Below are positions 1 to 8,838 of a stretch of 64,000 nt of DNA, in pieces. Source of the DNA: [Clostridium] ultunense DSM 10521 (lineage in GTDB: Bacteria; Bacillota; Clostridia; Tissierellales; Tepidimicrobiaceae); the NCBI RefSeq assembly GCF_000511955.1, contig NZ_AZSU01000002.1, positions 802,875 to 866,874 of the forward strand. The letters run 5' to 3'. Every line of letters starts with the position of its first letter. Positions within the stretch are counted from its first letter, which is position 1. Both the position numbers and the translations under genes were made by a program. The notes beneath the pieces are model-generated. The model was not told the DNA's origin and made no database searches. It saw only the letters and a program-made list of their open reading frames with translations.

Positions 1-1
1 G

Positions 2-991
<990 letters not shown>

Positions 992-1002
992 GAGGTCTAA
1001 GC

Positions 1003-2508
1003 TTGATTTTAATCTTAGATTTAGGCGGAAAATTTAGTCGATTTTTAGGCAGAAGGATAAGAGAATCTAATGTATATTGTGAGATAGTGCCCTATAGTTA
1101 TCCTTTGGAGAAGATTAAGGGGAAAAAGCCAGAAGGGATTATAATATCTGGTGGAGAACCAAGAGGTTTAGGAATTATAGACAGAGGTATATTTGAACTA
1201 GGTATACCCGTTTTATCTATTGGATACGGTGCAGATATGATAGCACAGGTTTTCAAAGGCCATTCAACAAAACCTATAGCTTATAATTATGACTTCGAAA
1301 CCATTAATGTAGATAAGGAAAGTTTATTATTCAATGGACTAGGCGATAATTTGCCCTTATGGATAGATAAAGAATATGTATTTGATATTATTCCTGAGGG
1401 TTTTAAATCTATAGGGAATTTGGATGGTAAAGTTGTAGCAATAGAAAAGGAAGACCAGAAAATATATGGAGTAAAGTTCCATCCAGAAATTGAAAGATCT
1501 AAAGAAGGAAAAGATATAATAGATAATTTTCTATTTAAGGTTTGTAGCTGTGATCCAAATTGGAATATGGAAGAATTTATTGAAAATAGCATAGAAGAAA
1601 TAAAGAAAGAAGTAGGAAATAGAAAGGTCATATGTGCCTTATCTGGAGGTGTTGATTCTTCTGTAGCAGCAGTGTTAGTTCATAAAGCCATTGGAGATAA
1701 TTTAGTATGTGTTTTTGTAGACCACGGCCTTCTCAGAAAAAATGAAAAGGAACAGGTAGAAGAGGTATTTAGAGATGAGTTCCATATGAACCTTATAATT
1801 GTAGATGCAAAAGAAAGATTTTTAAACAAACTTAAGGGAATTACTGATCCAGAACAAAAAAGAAAGATTATCGGTGAGGAATTCATTAGGGTATTTGAAG
1901 AAGAGCAGAAGAAGCTTGATAATATAGGATACTTAGTTCAAGGGACCATATATCCAGATGTTATAGAGTCTGGACTAGATGGGGAAGTGGCCGTAAAAAG
2001 CCATCATAATGTAGGTGGACTTCCTGAGGATATAGATTTTCAATTAGTGGAACCGTTAAGACAATTGTTTAAAGATGAAGTTAGGGAAGTAGGTAGATTA
2101 TTAGGTATATCGGAAGAAATCGTAGAAAGACAACCCTTCCCAGGTCCTGGGTTAGGGATTAGAGTTTTAGGCGAAGTAACAGAGGAAAAGTTAAATATAG
2201 TTAGGGAAGCAGATTATATATTTAGAGATGAAATTAAAAAGGCAAAATGGGATAAGAAGATCTGGCAGTACTTTGCTGCATTACCTGATGTTAAAACTGT
2301 AGGTGTATCTCAAGGAGAAAGAACTTATACTTATACTATAGCTTTAAGGGCTATAAATAGCATAGACGGCATGACAGCCCAATGGGTAAAACTGCCTTTA
2401 GAATTGTTAGAAAAGATTTCAAATAGAATCACTGAAGAAGTACCCCAGGTAAATAGAGTGGTATATGATATAACGAATAAACCGCCAGCTACTATTGAGT
2501 GGGAGTGA
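1003..2508 (+). CDS. guaA: GMP synthase with a glutaminase domain lacking the catalytic Cys
   Basis: Converts XMP to GMP using ATP and a nitrogen donor. The 501-residue protein starts at TTG behind GGAGG (991-995). Residues 1-185 are a class I glutamine amidotransferase domain, and about 190-501 the ATP pyrophosphatase and dimerisation domains. The pyrophosphatase loop ALSGGVDSS is intact, as is QPFPGPGLGIR near the C-terminus. In the amidotransferase elbow, where GuaA normally has GICYGMQ, this protein reads SIGYGAD. The nucleophilic Cys is Gly74 (GGA at 1222-1224). The FHPE motif with His and Glu remains. The start is also divergent (LGGKFSRF rather than the usual FGSQYxQ) and the MSHGD segment is lost. 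I infer an ammonia-dependent GMP synthase. Confidence 0.97.
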   Translation: MILILDLGGKFSRFLGRRIRESNVYCEIVPYSYPLEKIKGKKPEGIIISGGEPRGLGIIDRGIFELGIPVLSIGYGADMIAQVFKGHSTKPIAYNYDFETINVDKESLLFNGLGDNLPLWIDKEYVFDIIPEGFKSIGNLDGKVVAIEKEDQKIYGVKFHPEIERSKEGKDIIDNFLFKVCSCDPNWNMEEFIENSIEEIKKEVGNRKVICALSGGVDSSVAAVLVHKAIGDNLVCVFVDHGLLRKNEKEQVEEVFRDEFHMNLIIVDAKERFLNKLKGITDPEQKRKIIGEEFIRVFEEEQKKLDNIGYLVQGTIYPDVIESGLDGEVAVKSHHNVGGLPEDIDFQLVEPLRQLFKDEVREVGRLLGISEEIVERQPFPGPGLGIRVLGEVTEEKLNIVREADYIFRDEIKKAKWDKKIWQYFAALPDVKTVGVSQGERTYTYTIALRAINSIDGMTAQWVKLPLELLEKISNRITEEVPQVNRVVYDITNKPPATIEWE

Positions 2509-2516
2509 TAAACAAA

Positions 2517-2560
2517 AGTCTTGGAACCTTTGGGAACAGAGGTACCAAGACTATTTTATT
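2517..2560 (+). terminator. Rho-independent terminator of guaBA
   Basis: Arms AGTCTTGGAACCT and AGGTACCAAGACT (one mismatch) end at 2552 and are followed by ATTTTATTTT. It lies just after the guaA stop, and its 3' arm overlaps the end of the opposite-strand reading frame at 2551-2895. Confidence 0.85.
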
Positions 2561-2895
2561 TTAAACCAGTAATTGGGGTTGAAAATTTCTCCGGTTATAT
2601 CATATTTTAATTGAGAAACCGATACACTATAAAATGACATAGTTTTGAAATGTTCATTTGATTTTATATTAGGGTCTTCTATAGTATCTACTTTATAGCT
2701 ATGCTCCTGCATAGAAGAGAGTATTTTTATAGCAGTGGTAGAACCATAGCCATATATCAAATTATGAAACTTTATCATTTTATCAAATAATATGGTTTCA
2801 TCAAAATCGTCGTGTAAGGATTTTGTAAGGAAATCTAAAAATAAATATGGAGCATCAACTATTTTAGATAGAGTGGCGGAACTCTTATGTTTCAA
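2551..2895 (-). CDS. Uncharacterised 114-residue protein, possibly a remnant
   Basis: An open frame converging on guaA, with no recognised domain. It would start at a TTG (CAA at 2893-2895) with no convincing Shine-Dalgarno sequence; the frame is closed by a stop a few codons upstream. Composition is typical of a soluble protein with no membrane segment. It sits at the edge of a decayed accessory region and overlaps both the guaA terminator and the start of the neighbouring HTH-regulator remnant, so it may itself be the C-terminal piece of a longer lost gene. I cannot name a function. Confidence 0.35.
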   Translation of the reverse strand: MKHKSSATLSKIVDAPYLFLDFLTKSLHDDFDETILFDKMIKFHNLIYGYGSTTAIKILSSMQEHSYKVDTIEDPNIKSNEHFKTMSFYSVSVSQLKYDITGEIFNPNYWFKIK

Positions 2896-3111
2896 AATTT
2901 CGTTTTTAAACTCTTAGATAAATGTATAGATGTAACAATAAAACCAACTATAGATACTATGCTTGGAATTGCTATTGCCAAAAGATTGAGTGCTACCATA
3001 GCAAAGTTGGGAAAAAATGAATATATAAATATGAAAAGTTTAGAAAAATTATGTGAAGTATTAGAATGCAAGGTCGAAGATATAATTGAATATGTTCCAA
3101 GTGGAATATAG
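2887..3111 (+). pseudogene. Decayed XRE/Cro-type HTH regulator
   Basis: The last 45 residues (SATIAKLGKNEYINMKSL onward, then CEVLECKVEDIIEY) match the second half of the small Cro/CI-like regulators of Firmicutes, which are about 70 residues of one helix-turn-helix. The first 28 residues do not form the expected helices 1-2 (FKLLIDKxMxKxxLxxxxGIS). FKLL can still be seen, followed by unrelated sequence, so the N-terminal half seems scrambled by a small rearrangement. Such regulators commonly sit upstream of restriction-modification or toxin genes, which fits the hsdM remnant that follows. Non-functional in this form, most likely. Confidence 0.6.
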
Positions 3112-3147
3112 AAATAGGATAGTTTGTTTTAAATTATGGGGTTAGTA

Positions 3148-3982
3148 TGATTTTAATATTGAAGGTGATATTTCTAGAAAAGAACCAACAGGTATACAAG
3201 TTATGGATGATATGAATCCCAGGTTTTTCCCAAACAGTTTATTGATACCATATTTAGTTGTAGTTTGGGAGGAATATTTAAAAAAACAAATCAAGTATAA
3301 AAATATGGATATTTCTTTGTATTAATTCATAGATGAATTAATTAACTTCAGGAATGAGTTTGTTCATACCGGTGAAATTAAAAATAAAGTACATAAGATT
3401 TGGGAAACCTTTTGGACAGGTGGTGTTACCAATCCACTTACTGTAATAGAACAATTTACATATTTAATATTTATAAAATCCTTAGACGATAAACAGATAC
3501 AAAGTGAAGCAGAGGCTAATTTGTTATGAATAGAACCAAAGATAATATTTAAAGGTAAAAGTCCAAAATATAAAAATAGATTTGAATATAAAGATTTAAG
3601 ATGGCATACTTTTAAACAATTTGAAGCAGGTAGGATGTATGAAATTGTCAATGAAGGTGTATTTCCATTTATAAAAGAATTAAATGGGGATGCAAGTTCT
3701 TCCTTTGCTAAATATATGGGAGATGCTATGTTTCAAATACCAACTCCTTTAATGTAGCAGAGAGTAATAAATGGTATAGACGAACTACCTATAGAGGGAG
3801 ATATAAAGGGAGATCTTTATGAATATTTATTGTCTAGACTTTCCACATCTGGAGCCAATGGCCAATTCAGAACACCAAGACATATAATTAAGATGATGGT
3901 AAATCTAATGAAACCGACGCCAGCTGATATAATAATTGATCCTGCCTGTGGGGAACGTGCTATAATAATGACACGAGCATGA
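3148..3982 (+). pseudogene. hsdM: Type I restriction-modification methylase (HsdM) remnant
   Basis: One frame can be read through internal stops. From about 3376 it reads IKNKVHKIWETFWTGGV and TVIEQFTYLIFIKSLD, the usual HsdM N-terminus. It continues to [17 protein letters not shown] (as TSGANGQF) and ends at the SAM-binding motif DPACG, where ERAIIM replaces the usual TGGF. Stops are TAA 3323-3325, TGA 3527-3529, TAG 3755-3757 and TGA 3980-3982; the catalytic NPPF region, hsdS and hsdR are missing. The codons before 3370 (EGDISRKEPTGIQVMDDM) belong to some other protein and are unrecognised. This is a dead fragment of a type I system. Confidence 0.85.
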
Positions 3983-4132
3983 AGCATAGATAAATCAATG
4001 GGTTTGAAATTCTATCCTAAAACACATTAAGAATTAATAAAAAATTAGTGAAATAATTACTTATAGATTATTATATACAGAAAGTTATGATATAATAAAT
4101 ATAGAATAGTAAGGAAGTAGGGCAGTAATCAT

Positions 4133-4609
4133 ATGAAGTTATATTTTGATATTAATATATATAATAGAATATTTGATGATCAGTCACAGATGAGAATTCG
4201 TTTTGAATCAATGGCAATTGACATACTATTTGAACTTATTGAGAAAGGAAATTATGAATTAGTATGGTCTTTTATTTTGGAATATGAAAATAGTATGAAT
4301 CCTTTTATGGAGAGAAGGCTTCATATTAAATCAATTTCCACTTTATGCAAGAAAAATATAAAACCTAATAATGAAATTAAAATAATAGCAAAAATTATAG
4401 TGGAAAACTCAAATACTAAAGATAAGGATGCATTACACCTTGCATCTGCAATATATAATAAATGCGACTATTTTATTACATGTGATGATAAGTTTATAAA
4501 AACAATAGAAAAAAATAATGATAAATTAAAAGATATTATTAGGGATATTAGATTATATAATCCTATAGATTTTCTTAGGAAGGAGATGGATATTGATGTT
4601 ATCGAATGA
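4133..4609 (+). CDS. PIN-domain protein, probable ribonuclease toxin
   Basis: A 158-residue protein with PIN-domain layout. It has an early acidic residue in LYFDINIYNRIFD (residues 3-15), a central acidic segment, KDKDALHLASA (about 100-110) and FITCDDKFIKTI (about 122-133), which together form the acidic metal site of VapC-like RNases. It is preceded by TATAAT (4091-4096) and overlaps the next small gene by 14 bases, a toxin-antitoxin arrangement with the order reversed relative to vapBC. In the family, PIN toxins cleave tRNA or other RNAs. The substrate here is unknown. The gene is intact although its surroundings are decayed. Confidence 0.75.
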   Translation: MKLYFDINIYNRIFDDQSQMRIRFESMAIDILFELIEKGNYELVWSFILEYENSMNPFMERRLHIKSISTLCKKNIKPNNEIKIIAKIIVENSNTKDKDALHLASAIYNKCDYFITCDDKFIKTIEKNNDKLKDIIRDIRLYNPIDFLRKEMDIDVIE

Positions 4610-4820
4610 AAGAGTTAAATATACAGATAAAGAAATATTAGAAAAAGGTTCCAGGGCATTAATAAAAGAACTTGGATATTCTGGGTTTCTAAGATTTATC
4701 CGTCATTCTGAAGGCATAAGTAAGGAAGATTATTTGAAATTAGAGAAAGAAATTTTTAAAGATATGTCTATAGACGAAATTTATGATAATGCAGAGGAAT
4801 ATTGGGAAAACAAAGATTGA
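4596..4820 (+). CDS. Putative antitoxin partner of the PIN protein
   Basis: A 74-residue acidic protein starting at ATG 4596 behind AGGAAGGAGA (4577-4586). A TTG three bases earlier is an alternative start. The body reads ALIKELGYSGFLRFIRHSEG and then a DYLKLE...MSIDEIYDNA tail. I recognise this pattern (xLGxxGFxRFIR, then an acidic MSxDEI segment) as the small protein that accompanies PIN-domain genes in clostridia and cyanobacteria. It overlaps the PIN gene, so translation is coupled. Antitoxin function is inferred from family and context. The IS element begins 12 bases after the stop. Confidence 0.6.
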   Translation: MLSNERVKYTDKEILEKGSRALIKELGYSGFLRFIRHSEGISKEDYLKLEKEIFKDMSIDEIYDNAEEYWENKD

Positions 4821-4832
4821 AAAAGCCTTTTT

Positions 4833-5538
4833 TGTGATGTGAACCCTTTAATCCGGACTTTCGGATAATATTAATTATGCGGATTGTTTCCTATATTCAA
4901 TAGGTGACAGGCCATTTAATTTCTCTTTTATTCTTTTGTTATTATACCAGTTGATATATCCTTTAATTTTTTTCTCCAACTGCTTAATTGATGTAAATTT
5001 TTCTCCATAGTACATTTCTTGTTTTAATAGCCCAAAGAAATTTTCCATTGGGGAGTTATCTATACAATTTCCTCTTCGAGACATACTTTGTTCAATATTT
5101 CTGTTTTTTAATCTTTTCACCCATTGTTCATGTTGATAATGAAGGCCTTGGAATGAAGGCCTTGGTCAGAGTGAATTGTTAATTTATGCTTCTTAGGAAG
5201 CTTTTTAAGAGCATCATCCAAGGCATCTGTGGTAAATTTCACCGTAGGAGCTGTTACCTGGAATTGCCTATATTGTAATACACGAAGCTTAAATTCTCCA
5301 GAGTAAAAAGTTTTTGTAGATTTTATTTTTAGGCCTTCTTCTCCATACTTTTCATAATCATTAACCCAATATCTAATCAAGCCATGATTTATTACATCAT
5401 ATTTTTTAGCTACAGACTTGTAACCACCAGTTTCTCCCTTCATGTATTCTTTAACTACTTTTAACTTAAACTCAGATGAATATTTAGACATGATTAAACC
5501 CCCTAATTCCTTGTCCGGATTTAGGGAGTAACATCACA
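4833..5538 (-). mobile_element. Internally deleted IS3-family element
   Basis: The ends are imperfect inverted repeats. The left end (4833) reads TGTGATGTGAACCCTTTAAT and the right end, on the opposite strand from 5538, TGTGATGTTACTCCCTAAAT; both continue into CCGGAC. Between them on the minus strand are an OrfA-like HTH start (5491 leftward, SSEFKLKVVKEYM) and OrfB pieces (TIHSDQG; SMSRRGNCIDNSPMENFFG; GYINWYNNKRIKEKLNGLSP). At about 700 bp it is roughly half a normal IS3 element. No clear target duplication is visible. It interrupts the 5' end of the yjdF-like gene. Confidence 0.85.
4875..5491 (-). pseudogene. IS3-family transposase, OrfA/OrfB deletion fusion
   Basis: The first part (5117-5491) has the OrfA helix-turn-helix about residues 1-60, then jumps directly into OrfB catalytic-core sequence (DALDDALKKLPKKHK, TIHSDQG), showing a large in-frame deletion. 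It then ends in a wrong frame (IINMNNG). The true continuation, MSRRGNCIDNSPMENFFG through LNGLSPIEYRKQ, is in another frame at 4875-5120. The DDE catalytic domain lacks its first Asp region, so the element cannot move by itself. Confidence 0.85.
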
Positions 5539-5540
5539 TT

Positions 5541-5937
5541 AACAGTCTATTTTAATGGGGAATTTTGGATATGAGTATATGAACGTGTATCTAATGGGAA
5601 ATTAGAAGTTAGCAAGATTACTTTTGGATCAGAACCAAAGGATTATGAGGTTTATAGCTTTATTCTTGAAAACCTGAGATATTTAAGATTTAGTCCAGCT
5701 GTTGAAGATAATACTAAGGCTAATACAAAAATAAATCCTAAAAGGATGCAAAGAGAAATTAATAAACAATTAAAAAGTAAAGGCATAGGAACAAAATCTC
5801 AACAGGCATTAAAATTGCAACAGGAACAAAATAAACTAGAGAGAAAGTCTGTAAGCAAGAGAAGAAAAGAAGAAGAAAAGAAAATTCAGTTTGAATTAAG
5901 ACAGAAAAAGAAAAAGGCTAAGCACCGAGGTAGATAA
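5541..5937 (+). pseudogene. yjdF: YjdF-family protein, disrupted by the IS
   Basis: The frame reads TVYFNGEFWI, stop, VYERVSNGKLEVSKITFGSEP, then YEVYSFILENLRYLRFSPAVE, and ends in a basic, coiled tail rich in Lys and Arg (KRRKEEEKK to KKKAKHRGR). This is the layout of YjdF/DUF2992 proteins, whose genes often follow the azaaromatic-sensing yjdF riboswitch. The IS3 element joins directly at the codons for the expected start (MKxTVYF), so start, ribosome site and any riboswitch are gone; a TGA at the usual Gly codon adds a second lesion. The C-terminal 63 codons remain open but are not likely translated. Confidence 0.8.
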
Positions 5938-5957
5938 ATTTTGTATAACTATTTTTG

Positions 5958-5986
5958 TTGAAGATATAGGCTATTTATGATAAAAT
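5958..5986 (+). promoter_or_regulatory. Sigma-A-type promoter upstream of the ABC-F leader
   Basis: TTGAAG (5958-5963), 17-base spacer, TAAAAT (5981-5986). It would drive the leader peptide frame at 6020 and the attenuator region before the ABC-F gene. Confidence 0.5.
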
Positions 5987-6019
5987 TTAATTAATATTTA
6001 TAAGGTGGTGAAAATACGT

Positions 6020-6145
6020 ATGGAAACTTTAGTTAACAGTGTTTTAGAGATGCTATCCAATATTATAATAACAGGATTTAGAAATATTATGAACCAAGGG
6101 ATAGTTGCGTCTAAAATTAATATTATGTTAACTAAAGGGAAGTAG
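6020..6145 (+). CDS. Short 41-codon frame, possible leader peptide
   Basis: ATG at 6020 follows AGGTGGTG (6003-6010) and encodes METLVNSVLEMLSNIIITGF and a further 21 residues ending TKGK. It lies between a promoter and two terminator-like hairpins ahead of an ABC-F gene, the place where ribosome-sensing leader peptides occur for antibiotic-inducible ABC-F genes. Alternatively it is the first part of a truncated transposase. The region 5938-6335 otherwise holds only the promoter and the two hairpins. Confidence 0.3.
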   Translation: METLVNSVLEMLSNIIITGFRNIMNQGIVASKINIMLTKGK

Positions 6146-6186
6146 TTACTTTACCACTAATTAAAATACATTGATAAATCAATGAA

Positions 6187-6218
6187 CCTAGGTAATTATT
6201 ACTTACCTAGGCTTTTTA
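6187..6218 (+). terminator. Attenuator hairpin 1 before the ABC-F gene
   Basis: Arms CCTAGGTAA (6187-6195) and TTACCTAGG (6203-6211) followed by CTTTTTAT. The same CCTAGGTAA core recurs in the second hairpin, so 5' and 3' arms can exchange partners. Confidence 0.6.
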
Positions 6219-6280
6219 TGCATAGATATATTGTTTGGAAATTTATGTTCTAAATATTTATAAATACTTTTTGACTCATG

Positions 6281-6318
6281 AAACCTAGGTAAGCTTCTCT
6301 TATCTAGGTTTATTTTTT
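6281..6318 (+). terminator. Attenuator hairpin 2 directly before the ABC-F ribosome site
   Basis: Arms AAACCTAGGTAAG (6281-6293) and CTTATCTAGGTTT (6299-6311), one G-T pair, followed by ATTTTTTG and then AAAGGAGAG. Position and tail indicate a transcription terminator or sequestering hairpin controlling the downstream gene. Confidence 0.6.
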
Positions 6319-6335
6319 GAAAGGAGAGTAATAAA

Positions 6336-7378
6336 ATGATAGAAATATCCTTAAATCATGTTGAAAAGTATTATGGAGCGAGTCAAGTATTAAAAGATAT
6401 AACATTTCAAGTATTAAAAGGGGAAAAGGTTGGTATAGTAGGAGGAAATGGAACGGGGAAGACAACCTTATTTAAAGTTATAGCAGGTATAGAGAATTAT
6501 GATAAAGGTTTAATCACCCTTAGTAAAGGAAGTCAAATAGGATATCTGGAACAAATTCCAAATTATCCAGATGAATATAGGGTGATAGATGTTTTAAAGA
6601 GAGCATTTCAAAATGAATTTAAAATACAATCCATGATGCAAGAATTGGAACTAAAGATGAGCAATATTGAAGGAAGAGAACTGGATTTTACAATTAAAAG
6701 ATATGGAGAACTTCAGAACCTCTTTGAAAGCAAAGGAGGTTATGAAATTGAAGAAAAACTAAGCAAGATATGTAATGGGCTAAGTTTTAATGAAAAATTT
6801 TTAAATAGGAAGTTTAAGGATTTAAGTGGTGGAGAAAAGATTACTGTACTTTTAGGTAAAATTCTATTAGAGGAACCTGACATTTTACTTTTAGATGAGC
6901 CTACTAATCATCTTGATATGAATTCTATGACTTGACTAGAATCATTTTTATTAGAGTATAAGGGAACAGTCATAATTATATCTCATGATCGATACTTTAT
7001 TAATAGGATAGCAAAGAAAGTGGTGGAACTTTCCCAAGGAAAACTTATACCCTATTTAGGAAACTATGGTTATTTTGAGAAAAGAAATTATCGCAAAAGA
7101 AAAAGGATGAATTTAATAAAGTAGACAAGACTAGCAATAAAGTTGTTAATGATTCAAAAGATAACAGTAAAAGTATAATAAACAAATCAAATTCTAAGAG
7201 AATCAAAGAACTGGAAGCGAGGATAGAGGAATATGAAAATTTAATTGCAAGAAAGGGAATAGAAATTAATATGAATGCCACGGATTATATTAAGTTGAAC
7301 GATTTATATAATGAAAAAGTGGAACTTGAAAATCAGCGTGATAAACTTCTTGAGGAATGGATAATGTTATATGAATAG
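6336..7378 (+). pseudogene. ABC-F ribosome-protection-type ATPase, broken
   Basis: The first 199 codons form one ABC-F nucleotide-binding domain: Walker A GGNGTGKTT (about residue 35), signature LSGGEK, Walker B LLLDEPTNHLD. A TGA at 6934-6936 then replaces the expected Trp codon. The frame continues with LESFLLEYKGTVIIISHDRY. A frameshift near 7085-7100 separates this from the coiled tail (KRIKELEARIEEYENLIARK ... LNDLYNEKVELENQRDKLLE), which ends at 7378. Only one ATPase cassette is present instead of two, so even repaired it would be half-sized. Family members dislodge ribosome-targeting antibiotics, and the tandem attenuators upstream fit such a role. Confidence 0.85.
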
Positions 7379-7543
7379 ACTAAATTCTATAAACCTTTAC
7401 AGATAATATGGAGCATGTATCTTAATATCTTGATTCTATAATGATAATATGTAGATTTACTATATATAGAAGTAGGCAGAAATCATATTTCAATGCAAGA
7501 TGGAACCAATAGTGGGTAGTTTAAAAAGAATAATGTTCTTGAG

Positions 7544-7575
7544 AATTACTAGTGAATGAAAATTCACTAGTAATT
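7544..7575. repeat. Perfect 14-bp inverted repeat upstream of the pirin gene
   Basis: Arms AATTACTAGTGAAT (7544-7557) and ATTCACTAGTAATT (7562-7575) enclose GAAA, a GNRA-type loop. No T-run follows, so it is not an ordinary terminator. It lies 50 bases before the pirin start and may be an operator or an mRNA-stabilising 5' hairpin. Confidence 0.6.
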
Positions 7576-7624
7576 AGGGTATAAGAATATTAATAAATAT
7601 TTTCTAATTATAAGGGAGGTTACT

Positions 7625-8644
7625 ATGTCTGATAATATTATTTTGAAAACTGAACCCTTAGGCTTTAGATGGGGAGTAGAAGATCCGTTTTTATTTTGTG
7701 CTCATCATAAGGATGATTATCCAAAGGGAAATGAAGAACTTGGTGTGGATGAGGAAAGCTTAAAAAATAGAAATATTGGGAATGATTTTGAAATACGAGA
7801 CGGGTTTAGAATGTATCATGGTAAAAAGGTACCTGGATTTCCAGTTCACCCACATAGGGGATTTGAAACTATAACTATAGTATTAGATGGATTTGTAGAC
7901 CATTCAGATTCCTATGGTGCAGCAGGAAGGTATGGCAAAGGGGATGTGCAATGGATGACTGCAGGAAGTGGCCTTCAACATGCAGAGATGTTTCCGTTAG
8001 TGAATCAGGACAAAGAAAATCCACTACATCTATTTCAAGTATGGCTAAATCTACCTAAGAAGGATAAGTTTGTTGATCCTTATTATAAAATGCTATGGGC
8101 TGAAGATATACCTGTTATAGAGGATGTTGATGATAATGGAAAAATAAGTACCATAAGGCTTATTGCTGGGAAATATAAGGAACATAATGCTTTAGAACCA
8201 GCACCTTCATCTTGGGCAAATGATGAAAACAACAAAGTAAACATATGGATAATAACCATGAAACCTAATGCCAGATTTAAGATTCCTAAGGTTAATAGTA
8301 CAATTACTAGAAATCTCTATTATTATAATGGAGATACGTTGAAAATTAATGGAAATGATGTTGGGGTAGACAATAGATTTAAGCTTAAAGGTAATGAAAA
8401 TATTGAATTAATAAATGGAGATAGGGAAAGCCATATGCTATTATTAGAAGGAGAACCTACAGAAGAAACAGTAGTAGCCTATGGTCCCTTTGTTATGAAT
8501 ACTATGGAGGAAATAAAACAAGCTTATGCAGATTATTGGGATACCCAGTTTGGGGGATGGCCTTGGGATAGAGAGGACCCTGTTCATATTAAGGAAAAGA
8601 TCAGGTTTGCAAAATATTCTGATGGCATGGTAGAAAATAGATAG
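7625..8644 (+). CDS. Pirin family protein
   Basis: A 339-residue bicupin starting at ATG behind AAGGGAGG (7613-7620). The N-terminal cupin (about residues 40-150) carries the pirin metal motif HPHRGFET with HSDS and GLQHAE. The C-terminal cupin ends in GPFVMNTMEEIKQAYADYW, the usual pirin tail. Bacterial pirins are iron-binding proteins, some with quercetinase activity and others that modulate central-metabolism enzymes. The role here cannot be told. It is about 40-50 residues longer than common pirins, mostly in the N-terminal stretch. It is monocistronic: a strong terminator lies about 120 bases downstream. Confidence 0.9.
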   Translation: MSDNIILKTEPLGFRWGVEDPFLFCAHHKDDYPKGNEELGVDEESLKNRNIGNDFEIRDGFRMYHGKKVPGFPVHPHRGFETITIVLDGFVDHSDSYGAAGRYGKGDVQWMTAGSGLQHAEMFPLVNQDKENPLHLFQVWLNLPKKDKFVDPYYKMLWAEDIPVIEDVDDNGKISTIRLIAGKYKEHNALEPAPSSWANDENNKVNIWIITMKPNARFKIPKVNSTITRNLYYYNGDTLKINGNDVGVDNRFKLKGNENIELINGDRESHMLLLEGEPTEETVVAYGPFVMNTMEEIKQAYADYWDTQFGGWPWDREDPVHIKEKIRFAKYSDGMVENR

Positions 8645-8765
8645 TAGATTAGACTACTATTCTTCTAATAATAGGAGAATAATAGCTTCCCTAGAAATGG
8701 GGAAATAAGGTATTTTGGAGATAGATATAAATAAATTATTATAAAGATAAGTGGAAGTAGAAGCG

Positions 8766-8813
8766 ACAAACCTGGTAAAAGCAAAAAATAGCTTTTACCA
8801 GGTTTGTTTTGTA
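8766..8813 (+). terminator. Strong terminator after the pirin gene
   Basis: A perfect 17-bp stem, ACAAACCTGGTAAAAGC (8766-8782) and its complement (8791-8807), followed by TTTGT. It separates pirin from the convergent DsrE-like gene. Confidence 0.85.
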
Positions 8814-8838
8814 TATTATGATTCTTTGGTATCAAATA

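Noticed and set aside
3527..6936. TGA codons in hsdM, yjdF and ABC-F as recoded Trp or selenocysteine
   Set aside because: The same genes also carry TAA, TAG, frameshifts or deletions, and all healthy genes in the window use TGA as stop or avoid it; simple decay explains them. The lost residues are Gly or Trp, not Cys.
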